Source of the DNA: WRDF01 sp031552235
GTDB taxonomy: Bacteria; Bacteroidota; Bacteroidia; Bacteroidales; Rikenellaceae
Direction: 5' to 3'
DNA: 64,000 bases
Assembly: GCA_031552235.1 (NCBI GenBank)
Contig: JAVBMR010000003.1
Location: forward strand, 1-64,000
Every line of letters starts with the position of its first letter. Within the stretch, counting starts at the first letter, position 1. The notes beneath the pieces were generated by a model. The model saw only the letters and a list, made by a program, of their open reading frames with translations. It searched no databases and had not been told where the DNA came from. A program made the position numbers and the translations under genes. Shown here in pieces: positions 42,530 to 50,574 of the stretch.

Positions 42530-45500
42530 TCAATTATTTTGCAAAGATAAAGAATCCGCTTCAATTTTTTGCATATCCGGGCGCACAGTTATTTTTTCCG
42601 AAACCTCCTCAGGCTCTGCATCCGTCGCTTTCTGTCCGCCGGCTTCGTCCCCTTCCTTTACCGGCGCGTCCTTTTTTCGTCCGAAGATAGAAAAACGATA
42701 TTTAATATTGCGCAAAAGTTCGTTCAAATTATTGAAATCCTCGCGATAATACACGCCGATGCCGCTCTCCTGCAGGCCCTGGTTTTCGTCGAAACGGTCG
42801 ATGGTGCGCGTGAACCCTTTCAGGCGCAGGTTGCCGTTCTTGTCCATAAGCCATGTCAGGGCGAAGTCGCCGGTTATGTTGCTGGCGTTGGCGTTGTTCA
42901 GGTTCGGCGTATTCTGGGCGTCGTAGTTGCCTTCGGCTTCGAGGAGCAGCCTGTTTCCAGCGAGGGACGTCGAGAAGTCGAGGTTCACCTCGTCGGAGTT
43001 GTATTCGCTCTGCGAGCGGTATGTGAGGCCGATGTTGAAGCGATCGTTCGAGAGCCAGTTGGTGAGCTGCGACGAAAGTATGTTGACGAGCTCGTCCGTG
43101 CCGGGGCTGGCCGAGCCGATGTTCAGCCCCTGTCCCATGTCGCGGTAGAACTTGCGGAAAGCTATGAGTGAGAAGAACTGCGTGGCCATCATCTCCTGCG
43201 TATTGAGCGAGTTGGCGACCAGCATCTGCGTCCCGGCCTCGCTGTTCGGCAGCAGGATATTGAACGTCATCAGTGGGGCGGAAAGCCTCTCGCTCATCGT
43301 CAGCCAGCATTCCACGGGGACCGTGCCGCTGTATTGGGCGTCGTCCAGCAACGGTGCGAGCGAGGTTTTAAGTTTATAAACCGCCGAAATGTTCAGCAGC
43401 GCGTCCACAGGGTCGCCCGTCCACTGGATCGAGCTTCCGTCGGCTATCGTGAAGTTGCGCTCTATGATGTCCTGCAGCGCCAGGGTGTACACACCTTCGG
43501 TTATCCGGTAGTCGCCGTACATATTCAGCGTATTGCTCGACGGGTTGATGTTCAGCGTGACCGAGCCGTTGCCTCTCCCGCGCATAGCGCCGCCCATCTT
43601 GGGGTCGATCACAAGCTCGACAAGCGCGTTCGGCAGCACGTTCAGCACCATGTTTATATTGATGGAGGAGCTTTCGGACTGCGGCTTCAGCTTGCTGTTG
43701 CGGTTCACTATCATGCGTTTGCGCACCAGGTAGTCGCTACTGTCGGCGTACACCTTATCCGGTTTTTTGAACACCACGAGGTCGGAGCGCAGCGCGTCGG
43801 CTTTGCCGCTCAGAGGCAGGTGGAATTCCGAACGGTTGGCCGTGGTGGCGTTCACGTTGATGTTCACGCCCCTCTTGTCGCCGGTTATCCTCGCCCGGCC
43901 CGAGCCGTAGACCCTGCCGAAGAACATATCGTTATCGTTCTCAGAGGTGTCCAGCACCAGCATATTGTTCGGCCGGGCGCTGACCGAGAAGTCGATGTTC
44001 TTCAGGTTGTTCAGATTGACCGAGACGTCCAGCAGCCCCTCGTTCCCCTCGGGGTCGGTAAACCGTGCCTGCTGTACTGACAATTTATTGTTGACCATTT
44101 TCACTTCGGCGCCACGCACCGTGTACGGCACGTTCAGGTAATCTACCGTAGTGGTCAGCTCCGGCACGCCTATGACGCCATTGGTTTTGAGGCTGCGCCC
44201 CTCGCCCGAAAATTCTACGCTCGCATTGGCCGTCCCGCGGATATCGCTTACCGACCCTTTGAGGAACGGCTCCAACAGCGACATGTCTATATCCTTCATC
44301 TCAAGAAAAGCCATATAGCTCTTCTCGGCCGGCCTGTAATAGCCCCTGATCGCCGGCTTGTCAGTGCCTTTCGGGGTAAGCGTGAACCTGGCCCGTTCGT
44401 TCTCGAAATCCCACAGGCTGGCGAACACCGTCGCCGGCACACGGGTCTTGTTCACGACTACCGAATCGAACTCCACGTTCGCCTCCAGCATGCCGCCATT
44501 CATGGCCGAGGCCATTCCCACCGTGCCGTTCATCTTGCCCGTAATGTTATACCCCATCTTCGAGGTCAGCTGCGATATGGGGGCTATGTCGAAATTGACG
44601 AGCCTTACTTTCAGCGTATCCTCCTTGTTTTCCGTCAGTGGGCCATTGACATAGAGCGCCTGCCCCGACCCCATGATCACCAGATTGTTGAACACGGCCT
44701 TCCTGCTTCCGAAGACTATATTCCGTGCGAATATGTTCCATGTCTGCCCGTTCGAGGAAAAGGACGAGGGAGTCAGGCGGACGCTAACCTGCGCACGGCC
44801 GTCGAGGCTGTCGCGCCCCAGCCGGGCGTTCATGCCTATGAGCGCCGACATCCCGTTCTCGCTGTTCGCGAAGTGCGTGGCGGCGTTCACGGCGTTGTCC
44901 TTCACTCCGGCGTTAACCGAGAACTGCGGCATGTAGAGCCCTTTGGCATAGAGGTCGCCGGCCCGCAGGTAGAGCGTAAGCGAGTCGCCCTCGTCGCGGC
45001 TGTTGACCTCGATATCCGAGGCGAAGTTGTTCTTATATTCCAGATACTCGGACGTGGCGCTGAGCGAGAATTTGCGGATATATGGATTGAACAGCAGCGA
45101 GAGTTTCGAGCCTTTGGCGACCACCAGCCCCGGCAGCAGCACGCCAGCGAGGTTGTCGGTTTCCTTGACGTCCACCTTGAGTATCGAGTAATTCGACGCA
45201 TCTGACGGGGCGTTGATCGCGGCGACGGGCCGGCCATCACTCTTCGGCGCGAGCATGGGCATATAGGCACGCAGCATGTTCCGTATCTGGGGAAAAAGCT
45301 CCTTGTAGCTCGTCCGGCTGCGGAAATCTATATCGGCGAAATCCGAGCGCAGTTCCACGTTCTTGCTCTCCTCGCTGTTGCGGCCCTCAAGGGTCATCAC
45401 GGCTGTAGTGAGGGTGTCGGCATTGGCGACGTATGTGAGGTCAGTGACCTGCACACGGCCATTGAGGTCGTCCAGGGTCTTGCCGCTGCCCGAAGCGCTC

Positions 45501-47152
45501 ATGCGGCATTTCAGCACCGACACCGAATCTCTCGGATTAAGGTTCAGCCGCGCCAGGTCGGCGCCGCGCAGCTCCATCGCGAAGTCATACTGCGGAACCG
45601 CGGCGTTAAAATCGAGCATCCCGTCGAAATCGAAATCGAGGTTGGGGTCCGGAGAAGAAATCTTGCCCTGAAAAAGCTTATTCTTTATCGTGCCGTCCAG
45701 CCTGACGCCTTTGTAGCGGTATCCTTTGTAGCCGATGTCTGATATAAGCGCGTCAGTCCGCACTTCGAGGCGTTCCTTTGCCCAGAAACCGTCCACCGCC
45801 GCCGTGAAGGACGCCCTGTCGAGCTCTTTCACGTTCAGAAATTGCCCGGCCCTGAAGTCCCTGGCGCTCAGTTTGCCTGCAAAAGCAGTCCCGTTGTTGC
45901 CTCGCGGCCGCAGCTTGAGGTTGAAGTCGGCGTTGCCTCTATCCGTCCGCAGACTTGCCTGCGATACGAAATCGCCGAGCAGGCCGCTGAAACTGCCGGT
46001 CAGGCTCATCTTGCCCAATTCCCGCAACTTCGCGTAAACGTTGTCGCCCAGCACTATGTTTTTCGAAACGGTCGCCAGTATCCTGCGCGCGTCATCGGCC
46101 TGCGTTTGCAGGTCGTCCACCTGGAATTCGAAACGCGTGGCGTTGACATCGGGCAGCCCGGTCATGACGAAAGACGCCGCCAAACGGCTGTCATGTACGA
46201 GGGCGTTATTCACACGGCCTTTCATGTCCGCCACAGGCCCTTCCACTAGAGCCTCAACGCCGCCTACCGTCATATCCCAGCTATTCAGCGAAGGGGCGAA
46301 ATAGGCTATCGTGCGGAAATCGACCGTGGAGTTGTCCATCTTCGACTCAAAGCGCACATCCTCAAGGAAATCGGCCATTTGCCACTTTGTATAAAGCATA
46401 TTGAGCAAATCCATCTCGACGTGCGATCCCGAGGCGTCTAATTCCACCCCCCTGAACCTCAGGCCGCTCGGTGAAACGGAGAAAAACTCCGAAGAGAGCC
46501 TTTCCACCGCGAAACCGCTCTTGTCGCGCAGCGCTATGTCTTTCACACGCATCGTAATGCTGTCGCCGTCGACCGATATGTTTTCCACGTCGAGGTGCTT
46601 CAGTTCCGTTGCGATGTCTGTGAAGTTCACTCCCTCGCGAGGCACTTTGACATATTTCGTATACACGAACCTCATGTCCTCGATTTCGAGCGCCGCCGCA
46701 CGCATTTTGAACTTGCCGCCCTTGGCACGCCGTTCCGCATCGCCGCGAGCGGCGAGTATCAGGTGTTTAAGGTTGGAGATACTGTCGGCCTGCTGGTGCA
46801 GGTAGAATTTCGGCTGCACCAACCCTACCCTGCCCAAAGCGAGGTCTTTGCGTAACAGGCCCGGGACCGTCGCGATCCCGACATTTAATTCCCGGACATA
46901 AAACAGCGTGTCTTTCCGAGCGTCCTCGATATAGACCCCGTCGAGCGCGAGGCGGCTGAAGAACTTGACGCGCACTTTCTCGACCGAAACCTCCGTGCCC
47001 ACCCTGTTACCAACCACGTTGGCGGCCTGGCGCACGGCAAAGTTCTGTACCGGAGGCAGATAGAGCATCAGCGCAAGGCACAGCGGAATAATTATGGCCG
47101 CAAGTACGAGCCATGAAAACACGGAGAGAAATATTTTTATAACTTTGCGCAT
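42530..47152 (-). CDS. translocation/assembly module TamB-type (DUF490) protein
   Basis: A 1,540-residue envelope protein. A single N-terminal membrane anchor (IKIFLSVFSWLVLAAIIIPL) precedes an AsmA-like start (FAVRQAANVVGNRVGTEVSV, LALDGVYIED) and a very long beta-helical region. The DUF490 C-terminus is recognisable from residue about 1200 (DYRITEGVYTLALQDIIERN, LNTQEMMATQFFSLIAFRKF). TamB-like proteins form a hydrophobic groove spanning the periplasm and carry lipids or help insert outer-membrane proteins. The Met at 47152 is chosen because it directly precedes the anchor; a 17-residue longer reading from 47203 is less likely. It diverges from tsaD, an arrangement common in Bacteroidetes. 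Confidence 0.88.
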   Translation of the reverse strand: MRKVIKIFLSVFSWLVLAAIIIPLCLALMLYLPPVQNFAVRQAANVVGNRVGTEVSVEKVRVKFFSRLALDGVYIEDARKDTLFYVRELNVGIATVPGLLRKDLALGRVGLVQPKFYLHQQADSISNLKHLILAARGDAERRAKGGKFKMRAAALEIEDMRFVYTKYVKVPREGVNFTDIATELKHLDVENISVDGDSITMRVKDIALRDKSGFAVERLSSEFFSVSPSGLRFRGVELDASGSHVEMDLLNMLYTKWQMADFLEDVRFESKMDNSTVDFRTIAYFAPSLNSWDMTVGGVEALVEGPVADMKGRVNNALVHDSRLAASFVMTGLPDVNATRFEFQVDDLQTQADDARRILATVSKNIVLGDNVYAKLRELGKMSLTGSFSGLLGDFVSQASLRTDRGNADFNLKLRPRGNNGTAFAGKLSARDFRAGQFLNVKELDRASFTAAVDGFWAKERLEVRTDALISDIGYKGYRYKGVRLDGTIKNKLFQGKISSPDPNLDFDFDGMLDFNAAVPQYDFAMELRGADLARLNLNPRDSVSVLKCRMSASGSGKTLDDLNGRVQVTDLTYVANADTLTTAVMTLEGRNSEESKNVELRSDFADIDFRSRTSYKELFPQIRNMLRAYMPMLAPKSDGRPVAAINAPSDASNYSILKVDVKETDNLAGVLLPGLVVAKGSKLSLLFNPYIRKFSLSATSEYLEYKNNFASDIEVNSRDEGDSLTLYLRAGDLYAKGLYMPQFSVNAGVKDNAVNAATHFANSENGMSALIGMNARLGRDSLDGRAQVSVRLTPSSFSSNGQTWNIFARNIVFGSRKAVFNNLVIMGSGQALYVNGPLTENKEDTLKVRLVNFDIAPISQLTSKMGYNITGKMNGTVGMASAMNGGMLEANVEFDSVVVNKTRVPATVFASLWDFENERARFTLTPKGTDKPAIRGYYRPAEKSYMAFLEMKDIDMSLLEPFLKGSVSDIRGTANASVEFSGEGRSLKTNGVIGVPELTTTVDYLNVPYTVRGAEVKMVNNKLSVQQARFTDPEGNEGLLDVSVNLNNLKNIDFSVSARPNNMLVLDTSENDNDMFFGRVYGSGRARITGDKRGVNINVNATTANRSEFHLPLSGKADALRSDLVVFKKPDKVYADSSDYLVRKRMIVNRNSKLKPQSESSSININMVLNVLPNALVELVIDPKMGGAMRGRGNGSVTLNINPSSNTLNMYGDYRITEGVYTLALQDIIERNFTIADGSSIQWTGDPVDALLNISAVYKLKTSLAPLLDDAQYSGTVPVECWLTMSERLSAPLMTFNILLPNSEAGTQMLVANSLNTQEMMATQFFSLIAFRKFYRDMGQGLNIGSASPGTDELVNILSSQLTNWLSNDRFNIGLTYRSQSEYNSDEVNLDFSTSLAGNRLLLEAEGNYDAQNTPNLNNANASNITGDFALTWLMDKNGNLRLKGFTRTIDRFDENQGLQESGIGVYYREDFNNLNELLRNIKYRFSIFGRKKDAPVKEGDEAGGQKATDAEPEEVSEKITVRPDMQKIEADSLSLQNN
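42542..42549 (-). promoter_or_regulatory. -7 element upstream of the tolQ/exbB gene
   Basis: On the minus strand TATCTTTG, within the last codons of the TamB gene and 51 bases before the next start. It suggests the tolQ-exbD-tonB genes can be expressed independently of TamB. Confidence 0.45.
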
Positions 47153-47313
47153 CGAAACTCCGGCAACAACCTGCAAAATATAGTGAAAGCCGGTCGCTTC
47201 CATGACACGGGATTATTTTGTCACCGCAAAATCTGTCCGTGTGCCGGAAAGCGCCGTGGCGCATCCTATATTATGCAAATTTACTAAAAAAGTCGGATAA
47301 ACAGCATCACAGA

Positions 47314-48336
47314 ATGGATATTACGATCCTCGGCATAGAATCCTCCTGCGACGACACATCGGCTGCCGTCCTGCGCGGCAACATGCTTTTGTCGAACGTC
47401 ATCGCCAGCCAGCAGGTGCATGTGAAATACGGCGGCGTGATCCCCGAACTGGCCTCAAGGGCACACCAGCAGAACATCATCCCCGTGATAGACGCCGCGC
47501 TGAAAGACGCGCAGGTTACCGTGGACGACATCGACGCCATCGCGTTCACCCGCGGGCCGGGACTGCTGGGCTCGCTGCTGGTTGGAGTTTCGTTCGCGAA
47601 AGGACTATCTTTGGCGAAAAACATACCACTGGTCGAGGTGAACCACCTGCAGGGACATATCCTCTCGCACTTTATCGACATGCCAGACCGCACGCTGCCA
47701 CATCCGGAGTTCCCGTTCCTCTGCCTGCTCGTTTCGGGCGGACACACCCAGATAGTCAGGGTCGACAGCCCCGAAAAATTCGAGGTCGTCGGTACGACCA
47801 TCGACGACGCGGCAGGCGAGGCGTTCGACAAATGCGCCAAGGTGATGGGGCTCCCCTATCCCGGCGGCCCGGTCATAGACAAACTGGCAAAAGAGGGCGA
47901 CCCAACGCGTTTCAAATTCGCGAAACCCCGCGTGGACGGATTCGATTACAGCTTCAGCGGGCTTAAAACGTCGTTCCTCTATTTCCTGCGCGACCACGTG
48001 GCCGAGGACCCGGATTTCATCGAAAAGAACAAGGCCGACCTTTGCGCTTCGCTCCAGCACACCATTATCGCCATCCTCATGGACAAACTCGTGAAAGCGG
48101 CGAAGCATTACAAGATCAGGGATATAGCGATAGCCGGGGGCGTCTCGGCCAACTCGGGCCTGCGCGGCGCAGTCGAGGCGGAGGGACGCAAACGCGGTTG
48201 GCACACCTTCATCCCGGAGTTTAAATTCACTACCGACAACGCGGCGATGATCGCCATGGCGGGATATTTCCGCTACCTCGACAACCGTTTCTCGGCACTC
48301 GACGTGGCCCCGGCCGCCCGCGCCGAGGGACTTTAG
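47314..48336 (+). CDS. tsaD: tRNA N6-adenosine threonylcarbamoyltransferase
   Basis: A 340-residue enzyme that transfers the threonylcarbamoyl group to A37 of ANN-decoding tRNAs. The ASKHA-fold core is clear: ILGIESSCDDTSAAVL at the start, GGVIPELASRAHQQ, the metal site VNHLQGHILSH, VSGGHTQIV, and the C-terminal ITAGGVSANSGLR-like IAGGVSANSGLR with TDNAAMIA. Length is exactly the family norm. The upstream open frame to 47218 is not conserved in the family; the ATG at 47314 gives the expected N-terminus. Confidence 0.97.
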   Translation: MDITILGIESSCDDTSAAVLRGNMLLSNVIASQQVHVKYGGVIPELASRAHQQNIIPVIDAALKDAQVTVDDIDAIAFTRGPGLLGSLLVGVSFAKGLSLAKNIPLVEVNHLQGHILSHFIDMPDRTLPHPEFPFLCLLVSGGHTQIVRVDSPEKFEVVGTTIDDAAGEAFDKCAKVMGLPYPGGPVIDKLAKEGDPTRFKFAKPRVDGFDYSFSGLKTSFLYFLRDHVAEDPDFIEKNKADLCASLQHTIIAILMDKLVKAAKHYKIRDIAIAGGVSANSGLRGAVEAEGRKRGWHTFIPEFKFTTDNAAMIAMAGYFRYLDNRFSALDVAPAARAEGL

Positions 48337-48346
48337 GATTTTGCAT

Positions 48347-48820
48347 ATGGAAGAGTTGATCGCGATCGCCAAAGAAGAAGACCTTTCCGAAATCCTCGCT
48401 TTACAGAAAAAAGCGTTCTCAATAATCGCGCGGATCATCGACCGGTACGACATACAACCCCTTGTGCAGACCCTCGAAGAAACCCGGCAGGAAGCCGCCG
48501 AGTTTACCGTCCTGAAATACGTACTGGACGGGCGCATCGTGGGAACTGTGCGCGGACGCATGCTCGATGGCGGCAACTGCTACATCGGCAAACTGGCCGT
48601 TGACCCGGACGCACATAATAAAGGTATCGGCCGCAAACTTATGCAGGCCATAGAAAGCCATTTCGCCGACTGCCGCGGATACGAGCTTTTCACGTCGACC
48701 GTCACACCCAACACGCACCACCTCTACAAAAGCCTCGGCTACGAAATAACGCGCATCGGACAGGGCGACGGCGTGACGATACTCCACTTCGGCAAACGCA
48801 ACAATAAACGCAGAAAATAA
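48347..48820 (+). CDS. GNAT-family N-acetyltransferase
   Basis: A 157-residue acetyl-CoA-dependent transferase. The GNAT core is visible: GNCYIGKLAVDPDAHNKGIG with RKLMQAIESHF (motif A, acetyl-CoA pyrophosphate loop), and THHLYKSLGYEITRIG (motif B). The substrate is unknown. It starts 10 bases after tsaD, so it is probably cotranscribed and, like RimI, could be involved in protein modification, but it lacks the clear RimI signature. A TTG six bases upstream is an alternative start. Confidence 0.88.
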   Translation: MEELIAIAKEEDLSEILALQKKAFSIIARIIDRYDIQPLVQTLEETRQEAAEFTVLKYVLDGRIVGTVRGRMLDGGNCYIGKLAVDPDAHNKGIGRKLMQAIESHFADCRGYELFTSTVTPNTHHLYKSLGYEITRIGQGDGVTILHFGKRNNKRRK

Positions 48821-48830
48821 CCATTAGGAA

Positions 48831-50495
48831 ATGCAACAGAAACGCGACAGGGTTTTTGAGCCCGTCTTTTTTTCACTTTTCAAACACGGTGGATTGCGCG
48901 AGAACTTCTCGAAAGACGTTCTCGCCGGCGTAATCGTCGGCATCGTCGCGATACCGCTGGCCATCGCCTTCGCCGTGGCCTCGGGCGTGTCGCCCGAGAA
49001 AGGCGTAATGACCGCCATTATAGCGGGCTTCATCATCTCGTTCCTGGGCGGCAGCCGCGTACAGATAGGAGGCCCCACCGGATCGTTCATCGTGATCACC
49101 TACAGTATAATCAAGGAATTCGGGTTCGAGGGCATGATAATCTGCACTATCATGGCCGGGCTCATGCTCATGGCTTTCGGGTTCATGCGGCTGGGAACGT
49201 TCCTCAAGTTCATACCCCATCCTCTTATAGTAGGGTTCACGTCGGGGATGGCGGTCATAATATTCTCGACCCAGATATCAAACGCGCTCGGGCTGACGCT
49301 GCCCGAGAACCCGTCGGACTTCATCGAGAAATGGGGAGTCTACTTCCAGCACCTCGACACTGTAAACTGGTGGGCGGCAGGCATTACCGTGGTAACGATA
49401 CTAATATCCATATTCTCCAAAAAGATCACGAAGATTATCCCCGGAACGTTTATCGCCATAATACTCGTGACCGCCGCCACAGCCGTCTTCGACATTCCGG
49501 TAACGACCATCGACACGCTATACGGCGAAATAAACCTTAATTTCGTGCCGGCATTCCCCAATGTCGAGTTCACACACCTCGGCAAGTACATCCAGCCGGC
49601 GTTCACCATAGCCATACTCGGGGCCATAGAATCGCTGCTTTCGGCGGTCGTCGCCGACGGTATGATAGGCTCGCAGCACCGCTCGAACACGGAACTCATA
49701 GCCCAGGGAGCGGCTAACGTCATAACGCCTTTCTTCGGCGGCATGCCGGCCGCTGGCGCCATCGCACGCACGGCCACCAACATAAAGAACGGCGGCCGCA
49801 CCCCTGTCGCAGGCATGACCTCCGCCGTGGTATGGCTGTTCATAATGCTGTTCCTCGGCAAATGGGCGGCGCTCATACCCATGTCGTGCCTCGCTGGCAT
49901 CCTGATCGTCGTCGCCTACAACATGAGCGAATGGAGGACGTTCAAGTCGCTTGTCACGGCTTCTTATTTCGATGTCATAATCCTGCTCACAACATTCTTC
50001 CTGACCGTACTGGTAGACATTACCGTCGCTATCGAGATAGGTGTCGTACTGGCTTCGCTGATGTTCATGAAACGAATGGCCGACAACGCCCCGAAAGAGA
50101 TAAAACTGGGCAGCCACGTCGATCAGGACGTAATAGACAACTACCGCGACATCCCCGATTCGGTGGGCATATACGAGATCAGCGGGCCGTTCTTCTTCGG
50201 GTCGGCCGGGACCTACTGCCAGACCATACGCAACATGGGCATCAAATACAAGGTGCTGATAATCCGCATGCGCCACGTCCCGTTCGTAGACACCACCGCG
50301 CTCAAGAACCTGCGCGAAACGATCCACCAACTCCAAATGGCCGACACCAAGATAATCCTCTCCGGCGTCAACGAGAAAGTAAAGAAAGACCTCATACGCT
50401 TCGGCATCGGCAAGCAGATCGGCGAAGACTCCATCTACTCCAAATTCGACCTCGCACTCTACGGGGCAATGGACTACGTAACGAAAGCCGAATAG
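48831..50495 (+). CDS. SulP-family inorganic anion transporter
   Basis: A 554-residue inner-membrane transporter. The first 415 residues hold about 12-14 helices with the SulP signatures AGVIVGIVAIPLAIAFAVAS and GPTGSFIVITYS, the LSAVVADGMIGSQHRSNTEL block and FGGMPAAGAIARTATN. The C-terminal about 110 residues form a STAS domain (GIYEISGPFFFGSA, RMRHVPFVDTTAL). Substrate is sulfate, bicarbonate or another anion. It starts 10 bases after the acetyltransferase and ends at a bidirectional terminator. Confidence 0.93.
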   Translation: MQQKRDRVFEPVFFSLFKHGGLRENFSKDVLAGVIVGIVAIPLAIAFAVASGVSPEKGVMTAIIAGFIISFLGGSRVQIGGPTGSFIVITYSIIKEFGFEGMIICTIMAGLMLMAFGFMRLGTFLKFIPHPLIVGFTSGMAVIIFSTQISNALGLTLPENPSDFIEKWGVYFQHLDTVNWWAAGITVVTILISIFSKKITKIIPGTFIAIILVTAATAVFDIPVTTIDTLYGEINLNFVPAFPNVEFTHLGKYIQPAFTIAILGAIESLLSAVVADGMIGSQHRSNTELIAQGAANVITPFFGGMPAAGAIARTATNIKNGGRTPVAGMTSAVVWLFIMLFLGKWAALIPMSCLAGILIVVAYNMSEWRTFKSLVTASYFDVIILLTTFFLTVLVDITVAIEIGVVLASLMFMKRMADNAPKEIKLGSHVDQDVIDNYRDIPDSVGIYEISGPFFFGSAGTYCQTIRNMGIKYKVLIIRMRHVPFVDTTALKNLRETIHQLQMADTKIILSGVNEKVKKDLIRFGIGKQIGEDSIYSKFDLALYGAMDYVTKAE

Positions 50496-50518
50496 CAGTA
50501 TTGAAAGCCCGACACAAA

Positions 50519-50556
50519 CGAATAAGCCCCGGAGAATTCCGGGGCTTATTCGTTTT
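50519..50556. terminator. bidirectional terminator between the SulP gene and infB
   Basis: Stem AATAAGCCCCGGA / TCCGGGGCTTATT with loop GAAT, between convergent genes. Confidence 0.85.
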
Positions 50557-50574
50557 GTGACCTTGCGGTTTTTA